A stretch of 26,094 bases of DNA from NCBI GenBank assembly GCA_964388665.1, contig CAYMBJ010000057.1, positions 1 through 26,094 on the forward strand. Direction: 5' to 3'. Of this stretch, positions 15,780 through 23,323 are shown in pieces (within the stretch, counting starts at the first letter, position 1; every line of letters starts with the position of its first letter). Below the pieces are notes generated by a model. The model did no database searches, was not told where the DNA came from, and was given only the letters and a program-made list of their open reading frames with translations. Made by a program: the position numbers and the translations under genes. This stretch comes from CALCCV01 sp964388665 (lineage in GTDB: Bacteria; Bdellovibrionota; Bdellovibrionia; Bdellovibrionales; Bdellovibrionaceae).

Positions 15780-16772
15780 TTGGCGACCATAGAAATTCTG
15801 AAGCTCAACCTGTTGTCACCAATGGTCCTCGCCTTTCTTTTGGGGATCTTTGCAACTCTTGCAAAAAGTGAACTGCGTCTGCCAAAAGATCTGTACGCCT
15901 CTCTTTCGATTTATCTGCTGCTCGCTCTCGGTCTAAAAGGTGGAGTCGAACTTTCTGAAACAACTTTTCAGGCGATCGCTTGGCCTGCGGCCGCAACTTT
16001 GGCTTTGGGAGTATTGACACCCATTTCCGCCTACTGGGCCATGCGAAAAATTGGCAGGTTCACTCAAGTGGATGCCGCCGCACTGGCCGCCCACTATGGC
16101 TCTGTCTCCGCCGTGACCTTTATTGCGGCCAACCAATTTGTCTCCAGTTTGAATTCGGCGGCCGAAGGTTTTATGCCGACTCTCGTGACATTGCTAGAAA
16201 GTCCAGGAATTCTGATCGCTCTTGCCATCGGCGCTTTCAAGCGCGAAAAGATTGTCGGTGCCACTACGGGCGCAAAGCTGAAATCAAAATCGGCGCTGAT
16301 GCATGAGATCTTTACGTCACGCTCAATGCTCTTGCTCATCGGCGGACTTTTTATCGGTTACTTTGCTGGAGCCAAGGCCTATGAGCCAGTGAAGCCATTT
16401 TTTGAAACTGGATTCAAAGGTGCCTTGGTATTGTTTCTTCTAGAGATGGGAATTGTTGCCGGAGCGCGATTTGCCGATCTAAAAAAGGTAGGCCCCGCTT
16501 TGGTTTCGCTCGGAATTCTGATTCCCATTGTTCACGGCAGTGTTGGCGTCTGGCTGGGTATCTGGTCTGGGTTGTCCGTTGGCGGTGCGACCGTCTTGGG
16601 CGCGATGGCGGCCAGCGCTTCCTACATTGCGGCCCCTCCTGCGGTGCGCATGACCCTACCAGAGGCCAATCCCACATTTTACCTCACCGCAAGCCTAGCA
16701 ATCACCTTTCCCTTTAATCTCGTGGCTGGAATTCCCATTTTTTTCAATATAGCATTGTGGTTGCAAGGCTAA
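15780..16772 (+). CDS. sbtA: Sodium-dependent bicarbonate transporter SbtA
   Basis: A 330-residue inner-membrane carrier of the SbtA family (formerly DUF897), with about ten hydrophobic helices in two inverted halves. Family landmarks include 'LALGLKGGVELSE' in the third helix, 'AAHYGSVSAVTF', 'LPTLVTLLE'-like MPTLVTLLESPG, and 'LFLLEMGIVAGARF'; the later 'AASASYIAAPPAVR' is another conserved break. Starts at TTG with AAGGA upstream; no ATG is available. SbtA brings HCO3- in with Na+ in cyanobacteria and is controlled by the neighbouring SbtB. In a non-photosynthetic host it would supply bicarbonate for carboxylases. sbtB follows 18 bases later. Confidence 0.92.
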   Translation: MATIEILKLNLLSPMVLAFLLGIFATLAKSELRLPKDLYASLSIYLLLALGLKGGVELSETTFQAIAWPAAATLALGVLTPISAYWAMRKIGRFTQVDAAALAAHYGSVSAVTFIAANQFVSSLNSAAEGFMPTLVTLLESPGILIALAIGAFKREKIVGATTGAKLKSKSALMHEIFTSRSMLLLIGGLFIGYFAGAKAYEPVKPFFETGFKGALVLFLLEMGIVAGARFADLKKVGPALVSLGILIPIVHGSVGVWLGIWSGLSVGGATVLGAMAASASYIAAPPAVRMTLPEANPTFYLTASLAITFPFNLVAGIPIFFNIALWLQG

Positions 16773-16790
16773 ATAGATAAGGAGATTTTA

Positions 16791-17099
16791 ATGAACCCGG
16801 TCAATTTTAAACTGGTCACTGTCATTTGCGAGCCCGTTCTTGAATCAAGTATTTTAGAAATGAGCCAAGAGCTTGGCACCACTGGCTACACCGTCACAGA
16901 AGTGAAGGGGCAAGGCAGTGGCGAAAAGAGCAGCGGCGAAATTCCCGACTCAAAACTCAAAATCGAATTCGTTACTGATCCTCTCGTTGCCACAAAGCTT
17001 ATGAAGTCCCTGGCCGAAACTTATTTCGAAAATTACTCGGTGATCACCTACGCCATAGACATCTCGGTGTTTCGCACGGCAAAATTCGCTCAGAAATAA
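16791..17099 (+). CDS. sbtB: PII-like regulator SbtB
   Basis: A 102-residue PII-fold protein preceded by AAGGAG. The pattern fits: strand 'KLVTVICEPVLESSILEMSQELGTTGYTV' (of which the core is VICEPVLESSIL), T-loop from about 38 to 55 (VKGQGSGEKSSGEIPD), then 'KIEFVTDPLVATKLM' and a last strand 'VITYAIDISVF'. SbtB binds SbtA through the T-loop and senses adenine nucleotides, including cAMP in cyanobacteria. The C-terminal cysteine loop of cyanobacterial SbtB (CGPEGC) is absent here, so redox and ATP/ADP switching of that type is not expected. It should form a trimer and gate the transporter encoded just upstream. Confidence 0.85.
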   Translation: MNPVNFKLVTVICEPVLESSILEMSQELGTTGYTVTEVKGQGSGEKSSGEIPDSKLKIEFVTDPLVATKLMKSLAETYFENYSVITYAIDISVFRTAKFAQK

Positions 17100-17261
17100 A
17101 TTTGGCTGCTCGGTAATAACAAAAATCATGCTGCCTCACCCCATAAGTTCAGTGACTGCAAAACAGTCCTTCCACAAAGTCAATTCTGATGGATTTTATC
17201 AAAAAGTGTTTGTGGCCGCCATTAAATACGTGGGACGCTATTTTAGCGGGGAGGTGCAGTT

Positions 17262-18857
17262 ATGATGTTTTCAAAAAATATGTTTTTGGTCGTTCTATTT
17301 TTTGCCACGGTTGGTTGCAAAGAATTTATTGTGACAAAGTCACAAGACACCAACGATGGCGCATGCACGCCAGAGGACTGTTCCTTGCGCGAAGCGATCA
17401 TCGCAGCCAACGCCACCCCCGGAAAAGATCAAATCACTCTTCCATCTGGAACATACAGACTCACGCTAAAAGGCAAGTATGAAAACGCAGCGCTCACTGG
17501 CGACTTGGACATTCTAGAAAGTGTTGACATTGTTGGTGCGGGCGCACAGCAAACTGTGATCAGTGGCATGGAAGCCGATCGAGTCTTTGATCTGCACAAA
17601 GGACGAGTATTGATCGAAGGCATGACCATCACAAAAGGACGAGTCAACACGGGTGGCGCAGGCATCAAGAGCCGCACGGGCAGCAGTTTGCAACTTCGCA
17701 ATGTCGTCGTGACGGACAACTACGAAGATGGTCCTTTGCAAAATGGACCCGGAGACTTTTGGGACGGAGGCAAGGGCGGCGGTATTTTTTCTGAGGGTGA
17801 CCTAGATATTGAGGACTCTGAGATCACTTTCAATCTCAACACCAATGCCGACGAAACACGAAGCACAGGCGGCGCTGGCATATATCATCATGGACCTAAA
17901 GACAGAAACACACCCACTGGAGAGTTTGCAAGATTGCGAATGAACCGAGTCTTGGTGCATGGCAACCGCGGCTGGGGAAATGGCGGTGGCCTGCTGATGT
18001 TTAAATACTCAAAGGGCGAGATTTCAAATTGCCACTTTGAAATCAATAAGACCGCAAAAACACCCAATGCCCCTGGTTCACTTAGCTCAGGTGGCGCCAT
18101 ATCAAGCTATGGAGTCACTAATGAACTTGTAATTCGAGACACCATGATTTTCAACAATTGGGCCTCTGGCTCAGGCGGTGGAATCGAAAACTTTGGCGTG
18201 CTCACCATACAAAGAACCACGATTGACGCCAACAACGCGCACTCTGCTGGGTCCTCAGGTGGCGGCCTGTGGACACTCAATTTTAATACAAGAATTTTTG
18301 AAAGCACCATCAGTAACAATCGCGCCACAGACATGGGTGGCGGAATCCTCGGTGGCGCGCGATTTGAAATGGTCAATTCAACAGTCAGCCAAAACTTTGC
18401 TCGCTTTGGTGGCGGCATGACACTGTTCAATGATTTTCCTTACCTCATCAATTTCAGCACCATTGCCAACAATCGCGCCAGTAGTGGTGCCGGCGGTATT
18501 GCGGTAAGACCTTCAGCTGCCCTAGCTCTGCAAAACACAATTTTCGCAAATAATGTTTTACCGTCAGGAACCGTCAACTGCGCAGAAGGAGGTCCAATTG
18601 CCTCTCTGGATCACAATCTCGCCGATGATGAGACCTGTCACCTCCATGGCCCACACGATCTCATTGCAAACGCCCAACTCTCCCCTCTCGCAGACCATGG
18701 CGGCCCCACTCTCACCCACGCACTGCTCACTGGTAGCCCTGCCATAGATGCTGCCACTGTCAACTGCCCGCCCAATGATCAGACACTCTACGCCCGCCCC
18801 TATGGCAGCAAATGTGATATTGGCTCCTATGAGTGGCGACTTATCTCCGAACCTTGA
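17262..18857 (+). CDS. CSLREA beta-helix surface lipoprotein
   Basis: A 531-residue exported protein with GGAGGT before the ATG. The lipobox 'FATVGC' gives lipidated cysteine 19, and residues 40-45 are CSLREA, the name-giving motif of this surface family. From about 60 to 470 there are repeats with 'GGG', 'STI' and 'NN' patterns (for example 'TISNNRATDMGGGILGG'), which build a right-handed parallel beta helix like chlamydial Pmp proteins. The C-terminus (SPLADHGGPTLTHALLTGSPAIDAA...CDIGSYEW) is the choice-of-anchor Q module. Likely on the cell surface, binding or processing glycans or adhering to cells. Not in an operon with sbtB (162-base gap). No enzyme residues were recognised. Confidence 0.85.
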   Translation: MMFSKNMFLVVLFFATVGCKEFIVTKSQDTNDGACTPEDCSLREAIIAANATPGKDQITLPSGTYRLTLKGKYENAALTGDLDILESVDIVGAGAQQTVISGMEADRVFDLHKGRVLIEGMTITKGRVNTGGAGIKSRTGSSLQLRNVVVTDNYEDGPLQNGPGDFWDGGKGGGIFSEGDLDIEDSEITFNLNTNADETRSTGGAGIYHHGPKDRNTPTGEFARLRMNRVLVHGNRGWGNGGGLLMFKYSKGEISNCHFEINKTAKTPNAPGSLSSGGAISSYGVTNELVIRDTMIFNNWASGSGGGIENFGVLTIQRTTIDANNAHSAGSSGGGLWTLNFNTRIFESTISNNRATDMGGGILGGARFEMVNSTVSQNFARFGGGMTLFNDFPYLINFSTIANNRASSGAGGIAVRPSAALALQNTIFANNVLPSGTVNCAEGGPIASLDHNLADDETCHLHGPHDLIANAQLSPLADHGGPTLTHALLTGSPAIDAATVNCPPNDQTLYARPYGSKCDIGSYEWRLISEP

Positions 18858-18880
18858 TGTTCAGCACCGAAAGGGAGTCA

Positions 18881-19495
18881 ATGTACATTCCAAAGTATGC
18901 TAAGCATGAAAACCCAGAATTGATTCGAGAATTTTTGGAGAGCCATCCATTTGCGACGCTGATTACTCAGAACGAAAGTATTTGCGCCAATCACTTTCCC
19001 TTTTTGATTTGCAACAAAAGCGGAAAGCTCAGGCTCAAAAGCCATATGGCAAGAAACAATCCCCAGTGGAATTATTTTGAAAATGATTCTTCAGTTCTCG
19101 TCGTTTTTCAGGGACCTCACGCCTACATTTCACCTAGCATCTATGTTAATAAACTCAACGTGCCGACTTGGAATTACACTGCTGTCCACGTCTACGGTAA
19201 GGTGCACGCAATTCACGATTCGGCAGAAATTGAAGAGATTTTAATCGACACGGTTGCAAAATTTGAACACTTGCGACCGGCACCCTGGAAGTACGATCTT
19301 CCTCAAAGTTTTCGAGAAAACCTAATTAAAGCAATAGTCGGCTTTTCAATTGAAATAGAACGGATTGAAGGAAAGTTTAAGCTCAGTCAAAACCGAGCCC
19401 CTGAGGACTATCAAGCCGTTGTCAAAGAATTCAGCTCGCAGTCTGATGATCTAAGTATTGAATTAGTGAAGTACATGGCTCTGACATCAACGTAG
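18881..19495 (+). CDS. paiB: PaiB-like FMN-binding protein
   Basis: A 204-residue protein of the PaiB family, flavin-binding proteins that in Bacillus act in negative control of sporulation and protease genes. Conserved blocks from the chosen start: HPFATLIT (22-29), 'HMARNNPQW' (55-63), 'GPHAYISPSIY' (78-88), 'VPTWNYTAVHVYG' (94-106) and 'GKFKLSQNR' (164-172). I begin at 18881, where GGGAG precedes the ATG; a frame open 16 codons upstream runs into the previous gene. In Bacillus it lies next to paiA, a GNAT that acetylates polyamines; here GNAT genes lie next door but on the opposite strand. A DNA-binding role is not evident from sequence. Confidence 0.85.
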   Translation: MYIPKYAKHENPELIREFLESHPFATLITQNESICANHFPFLICNKSGKLRLKSHMARNNPQWNYFENDSSVLVVFQGPHAYISPSIYVNKLNVPTWNYTAVHVYGKVHAIHDSAEIEEILIDTVAKFEHLRPAPWKYDLPQSFRENLIKAIVGFSIEIERIEGKFKLSQNRAPEDYQAVVKEFSSQSDDLSIELVKYMALTST

Positions 19496-19594
19496 GCTCA
19501 GTATGTGGCGCTACGTCGAAGTGAGATTTCGCGTCGAAAACGCAGCAGATTCCGCCCAGGAAGGAGCTCTGACGACACGGGTCGGATGGCCCAA

Positions 19595-20011
19595 TCAAAC
19601 CAGATCTTTCACCATAAAATACTTGCATCCATCACGAGGGTAAGAAGACTGAGTCCACTCAACCCTGTACCCGTGTCTTTCGTAGAATGGTCGGGCTTGA
19701 AAGTTAAGTGTATCTAATAAAACATAACTGCAACCGCGGCGCCTTGCCCCACTCTCAATGAGTTCGAGTACTTTAGAGCCAAAATTTTGCCCCCGCAGCT
19801 CTTCGGAGACCCAAAGATTTTCTAGAAGCAGCCACAGTCCAAATGTTTTTCCCGCAGCGCCAGCGACGATGCTTCCTGTTTCATCCTTAACCTGGACGGC
19901 AATTCCTTTCTTCTCTTTGACCTCCCATCTCACCATATTAAATTCCTCAATTTTTTTAAAAAGGAAGTCGTTCAGATTTTCATCTGGCGAGTCGATCAAT
20001 TCAATTTTCAT
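19595..20011 (-). CDS. GNAT-family N-acetyltransferase
   Basis: A 138-residue acetyl-CoA-dependent transferase. Motif A, 'ENLWVSEELRGQNFGSKVLELIE' (core V68-G78), carries the R/Q-x-x-G-x-G/A pyrophosphate loop as RGQNFG, and the C-terminal 'FYERHGYRVEW' is the usual motif B. A very good Shine-Dalgarno (AGGAGG, six bases before the ATG) suggests strong translation. It ends the minus-strand GNAT run and converges with paiB. The acceptor cannot be named from sequence; candidates include small amines, antibiotics and protein ends. Confidence 0.85.
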   Translation of the reverse strand: MKIELIDSPDENLNDFLFKKIEEFNMVRWEVKEKKGIAVQVKDETGSIVAGAAGKTFGLWLLLENLWVSEELRGQNFGSKVLELIESGARRRGCSYVLLDTLNFQARPFYERHGYRVEWTQSSYPRDGCKYFMVKDLV

Positions 20012-20054
20012 GGTTTACCTCCTGTAGCATCTTTGAGACTCATGAATCCTCAGA

Positions 20055-20840
20055 TCAATTTTCTTTTCGACACCAAAAAACATCCGTGCGATAGGGATAT
20101 TCAATTTCAGTTTTCCCTTTTGTATAATCAGAAGAATGAAGAAGATTTCTAACCTTTTCAAGCACCTGGTCTTTTTTGTTGAATGGTAAGGCGCTGATAA
20201 AGCTGATAGATGCGATTCGATCTACAATCATTTGCGCAATGCCCCTGTGTACATGCTGAAACTGAGCAAATTGAAATTCAGTAAACAGAGCAGCCTGATC
20301 AAACGCGATCTTCCATTCGCCTGATTTGTATCTAGGCGTGTTTTTTTCAAAGGGACTAATGATATTGGAAAGCTCTGCGGTCCATGGAAGGGATTCGTCG
20401 CGCACATTCCAAATCAATCCAAGATATCCATTTGGTTTCAAAACACGATGAATTTCGCGCAGTGCCCTATTGCCATCAAACCAGTGGAAGGCCTGTGCAA
20501 CAACCACAGCATCGCAAGATGCGTCGGACAGAGGCATACTTTCCGCCGTGCCGTCATGCACCTCAATAGATGGCAGCGCCGCCGAGAACTTCTTCCTCAT
20601 GCCAGCGACAGGCTCAATTGCAATGATCTTTGATTCGCAAGCCTCCCGCAGCTGTCTTGTAAACTTCCCAGTGCCCGCTCCCAAATCAACAACGGTCTTG
20701 TCCGAAGCCAAATTCAGCTCTTGAACGAGCTTTTGCACCGATTCAACCGGGTATCCTGGGCGTCCTCGCTCATAAGCGTCGGCACCAAATTCAAATCCCG
20801 TGGATGCCGCAGCGTGGATGACTCTGCCGTTCCCCTTCAC
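20055..20840 (-). CDS. Class I SAM-dependent methyltransferase
   Basis: A 261-residue methyltransferase beginning with GTG. Motif I is VDLGAGTGKF (51-60), the acidic residue that holds the ribose is E76 in 'IIAIEP', and 'CDAVVVAQAFHWFD' (109-122) is motif IV of the Methyltransf_11 group. The N-terminal 'FEFGADAYERGRPGYP' is a known lead-in for this small-molecule subgroup. The start overlaps the preceding GNAT stop by four bases (GTGA), implying coupling and a shared role; the pathway is unknown. A 43-base gap separates it from the next GNAT. Confidence 0.88.
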   Translation of the reverse strand: MKGNGRVIHAAASTGFEFGADAYERGRPGYPVESVQKLVQELNLASDKTVVDLGAGTGKFTRQLREACESKIIAIEPVAGMRKKFSAALPSIEVHDGTAESMPLSDASCDAVVVAQAFHWFDGNRALREIHRVLKPNGYLGLIWNVRDESLPWTAELSNIISPFEKNTPRYKSGEWKIAFDQAALFTEFQFAQFQHVHRGIAQMIVDRIASISFISALPFNKKDQVLEKVRNLLHSSDYTKGKTEIEYPYRTDVFWCRKEN

Positions 20841-21475
20841 AATTTCTTTTCCATTAAAATTTTCAGATCGCCTTTATCTGTGGCTTCAGTGCCAATAATT
20901 TCAAATCCATTTTTAATATTGAGAATCAGCATCGATTTGAACTGGTTCTTTGTCTTTGTACCAATTTTCAAGTATCCCTGCTTTCGACACCACTCGTGTT
21001 GAGCAACCATGAGATCTCCGGCAATCCCTAAGCCTCGAAACTCAGGAAGGACCCCACCAAGCCAGCTATAGAACTCATTTTGATTCAGTTCAAAGCCAAT
21101 TTTGAATCCCGCGGGCTGATCCTCCACATAGGCCATCCATAGTCGAAATTTGTTTTGCTGACAATAAGTTGAATGAAATCGCTGCGAATCCCACTCACCC
21201 AAAATCCCTTCGACAAGGGAAGCTATCATATCAATATCCGCATCAGTCACATCGCTCTTGCTGACAATTTTTAGTTGAATCTCTTTGAATCGCGCAGTGG
21301 GCTTTCCATTGAGCTCGACTTTTTCAAAGAACATATCCTTAGGTCGAACCCAAACCCGCCCACTCGCATTTTCATAGCGAGTTTCATAAATGACCATTTC
21401 TTCGAGCGTCTCGCTGTGTCTCGCCAAGCCTACGTAAATATAAGGTTTGTTTTTATAATGATGATACAGTTTCAC
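20837..21475 (-). CDS. DUF1653-GNAT fusion protein
   Basis: Residues 1-66 form a DUF1653 module: 'LYHHYKNKPYIYVGLARHSET' (core YKNKPYIYVG), 'VIYETRYEN', 'VWVRPKDMFFEKV'. After a short join, residues about 68-212 are a GNAT transferase with 'GVLPEFRGLGIAGDLM' (141-156) for acetyl-CoA. DUF1653 usually stands alone as an 80-residue protein; its role is unknown, though its fold is thought to bind small ligands. Here it could present or sense the substrate. GTG start; it lies two bases after the stop of a GNAT remnant, and overlaps the methyltransferase gene by four bases. Confidence 0.82.
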   Translation of the reverse strand: MKLYHHYKNKPYIYVGLARHSETLEEMVIYETRYENASGRVWVRPKDMFFEKVELNGKPTARFKEIQLKIVSKSDVTDADIDMIASLVEGILGEWDSQRFHSTYCQQNKFRLWMAYVEDQPAGFKIGFELNQNEFYSWLGGVLPEFRGLGIAGDLMVAQHEWCRKQGYLKIGTKTKNQFKSMLILNIKNGFEIIGTEATDKGDLKILMEKKL

Positions 21476-21477
21476 TA

Positions 21478-21576
21478 TTAGACGCCTTGCTTTTTATGGA
21501 TCATGAACTCTTCATATGTTGCTTGGACCTGGAAACCGATTTTTTCATAGCACCGTATTGCCGTGGATACTATAAT
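21478..21576 (-). pseudogene. 3' remnant of a fifth GNAT gene
   Basis: Read on the minus strand the frame gives STAIRCYEKIGFQVQATYEE and FMIHKKQGV before TAA at 21478-21480. 'AIRCYEKIGF...YEEFMI' is the hallmark C-terminal end of a GNAT (motif B). It has no start and lies in a different frame at the tail of the PAT-like gene, so a larger gene has been lost by deletion, leaving only its end. Confidence 0.7.
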
Positions 21577-22144
21577 TAGAATCAGGTATCTTCGGAATCA
21601 ACGGAGGATCTTGCAATTGCAAGCCCCACCAACCCACATCGTGCCAGCGCCCAAGTTTAAAACCAATTCTTTCATAAGTACCAATGTGTTTGAACCCTCT
21701 TGACTCGTGAAATCGAACACTTCGCTCATTGGGCAAGGTGATGCCGGCATAGGCATTTACGTAGCCCAACTCCTTGAGCTTAAGGAAAAGTTGCGCATAC
21801 AAACTTGAGGCAACCCTTTTACCATGGCATTTTTTGTTAACATAGGCGCTCACTTCACATGACCATTGATAAGCAGCTCTCTCTCGATGCTTTGATGCAT
21901 AGGCATAGCCAATGACTTCGCTCGAAATCTCGCAAACCAAAAAACCAAGCCTGGAATTCTCCCTGATTCGCCGCTCAATTTCAGACACCTCAGGCAAAGA
22001 GGTCTCAAAGGTCACGGCAGTCTCTTGAATGTAAGGCGAATAGATATCGAGAATGGCTTTTGCGTCTTCAGGCCTTGCAGCCCTAACGGCTCCGCACTCT
22101 GGAAGCTGATTAAGCCCACTCTTGACATTTTCCATTTCATTCAC
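21545..22144 (-). CDS. Phosphinothricin acetyltransferase-like GNAT
   Basis: A 199-residue GNAT of the PAT/Bar type. Family blocks are clear: 'VRAARPEDAKAILDIYSPYI', of which 'AILDIYSPYIQETAVTFE' (30-47), 'GYAYASKHRERAAYQWSCEVS' (79-99) and 'GYVNAYAGITLPNERSVRFHE' (127-147), then 'GRWHDVGWW' (165-173). Such enzymes acetylate phosphinothricin or amino-acid analogues such as methionine sulfone. The pyrophosphate loop CHGKRVA (106-112) has HGK instead of the usual GxG/A. Beyond residue 180 the tail (PPLIPKIPDSNYSIHGNTVL) is not family sequence; it runs into the remnant of another GNAT and looks like a deletion join. Substrate not determined. Confidence 0.85.
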   Translation of the reverse strand: MNEMENVKSGLNQLPECGAVRAARPEDAKAILDIYSPYIQETAVTFETSLPEVSEIERRIRENSRLGFLVCEISSEVIGYAYASKHRERAAYQWSCEVSAYVNKKCHGKRVASSLYAQLFLKLKELGYVNAYAGITLPNERSVRFHESRGFKHIGTYERIGFKLGRWHDVGWWGLQLQDPPLIPKIPDSNYSIHGNTVL

Positions 22145-22178
22145 TCCGATGCGTTAAGTAGACCCGAATCGTCATCAC

Positions 22179-22739
22179 CTAGTGCTTTGACCTGTCATGG
22201 TTGAAATTCTTCTTATCCAATTTCTTTTCAAAGATCCAGGATTCGTAAGTTTTTCCAACCCACTTTTCCGCTCCAATCACTTTGTATCCCTGGATTTGAT
22301 ACCAATTCACAAGGTGGCGAGCGGGTTTTGCTGTATCAAGCTGTAGGGCTTCATAACCTTCTGATAGGGCAAGCTCCTCGCAGAATCTCATTAGATAGGT
22401 GCCCAGACCGGATCGTTTCAGCGAAGGATGAATAGCAAGTTGGCTGACATATCCACTGCGACATTGAGTGAAGTAGTTTCTCACGGTAAACAAAACTGTA
22501 CCGACAATCTTTTGGTTTTTTTCTAGTAGAAAAGCTCGCCCACCACGGATTCGTTCCTGCGTGATTTTCTCGTCTTGATACGTGGCTGTATAGTTGAGAC
22601 CCATATCGGCAAGTTCTTTGTAAGCCATATTCACCAGTAATCTGATTGCAGGAATATCGCACTCTTGAACCATCCGCACTGTGTACCGCTCACCTCTGTG
22701 AAAGAATTCCTTTTCAACTGTCGCTGCTTCTTGGTTCAT
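22179..22739 (-). CDS. GNAT-family N-acetyltransferase
   Basis: A 186-residue GNAT. 'SQLAIHPSLKRSGLGTYLMRFCEELA' (99-124, core LAIHPSLKRSGLG) is motif A with the acetyl-CoA loop, and 'LVNWYQIQGYKVIG' (143-156) is motif B. An N-terminal extension with 'FHRGERYTVRMVQECD' precedes the fold. AAGGG stands nine bases before the ATG. First of the run of minus-strand GNAT genes, 34 bases ahead of the PAT-like gene, so one transcript is likely. Acceptor unknown. Confidence 0.85.
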   Translation of the reverse strand: MNQEAATVEKEFFHRGERYTVRMVQECDIPAIRLLVNMAYKELADMGLNYTATYQDEKITQERIRGGRAFLLEKNQKIVGTVLFTVRNYFTQCRSGYVSQLAIHPSLKRSGLGTYLMRFCEELALSEGYEALQLDTAKPARHLVNWYQIQGYKVIGAEKWVGKTYESWIFEKKLDKKNFNHDRSKH

Positions 22740-22839
22740 TGCGAATAGCCCTTTTTTCTGTGCCGAAAACGTCCAAAACTGAGTTTTTCAGGAAGCTGCC
22801 AATTTTGCTTTCCGTGGTCATTTCAGAAAGATTCAAACC

Positions 22840-23003
22840 CTAACTGGCAGCCTTTTCGTCGCGCGGCAACGCTATCGCAATCAAGTATTGTAAGCAACAA
22901 ATAAAGACAATACAGGCTAGAACCCACGACTGATCATGGTCCATTCCTTAAAATCATCGCCTTTCCACTTCGTGAATTCGTCTCTAGTCAAGGGCTGACC
23001 CAT
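22840..23003 (-). pseudogene. Small membrane protein gene, possibly frameshifted
   Basis: Two short overlapping frames fit together. One (22917-23003) reads MGQPLTRDEFTKWKGDDFKE then WTMISRGF and stops; the other (22840-22944, from ATG 22944) reads MDHDQSWVLACIVFICCLQY then LIAIALPRDEKAAS, with a single membrane helix. A soluble helix followed by a membrane helix is a common layout of small proteins, so a one-base frameshift could have split one gene; two true small ORFs or chance are also possible. The rest of 22740-23025 shows only a short ORF overlapping the GNAT start. Confidence 0.3.
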
Positions 23004-23025
23004 CAATCACGCAGTTCTTTACCGT

Positions 23026-23313
23026 TCAAAGTCGAAGCCAAAAACCAACTGAAGCGCCAACAATCAACAATGATCCAATGAAAAATGCCAGCAACATCTC
23101 CACTCTGTTTCTATAAAAAAGTGCGCTGCCAGAGATCTCGCCTCGGGTTAGGATGAGAACAATGGTGCTCATGACAAGATCAAAGAAATCTGAAACTCTA
23201 AACCGAAAGGGCTCGACTTTTGTGATTTTTCTAAACTCAAAAATACTCAATGCGACGAGCGCGCCTCCCAAAATATAGCCAATTACGAGTCCCTGAATGT
23301 TTTCTACAATCAC
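23026..23313 (-). CDS. Small membrane protein of unknown function
   Basis: A 95-residue product from GTG with an AAGG-type ribosome site. Three hydrophobic segments are visible: about 8-24 (LVIGYILGGALVALSIF), 42-58 (DFFDLVMSTIVLIL) and 72-92 (MLLAFFIGSLLIVGASVGF), joined by basic loops (FRKITK, YRNR). It begins 10 bases after the stop of the outer-membrane protein gene, so the two are probably cotranscribed. I do not recognise the family. Confidence 0.6.
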   Translation of the reverse strand: MIVENIQGLVIGYILGGALVALSIFEFRKITKVEPFRFRVSDFFDLVMSTIVLILTRGEISGSALFYRNRVEMLLAFFIGSLLIVGASVGFWLRL

Positions 23314-23323
23314 ACTCTTGACC

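Noticed and set aside
17140..17180. Terminator after sbtB
   Set aside because: GACTG and CAGTC can pair around CAAAA, but the stem is only five bases with no U-tract.
19503..19643. 46-residue plus-strand ORF starting MWRYVEVRFRVEN after paiB
   Set aside because: Overlaps the 3' end of the convergent GNAT, has no good ribosome site and matches no family I know.
22714..22821. 35-residue minus-strand ORF starting MTTESKIGSFLKN before the GNAT gene
   Set aside because: Could be a leader peptide but has no Shine-Dalgarno and no supporting motif.
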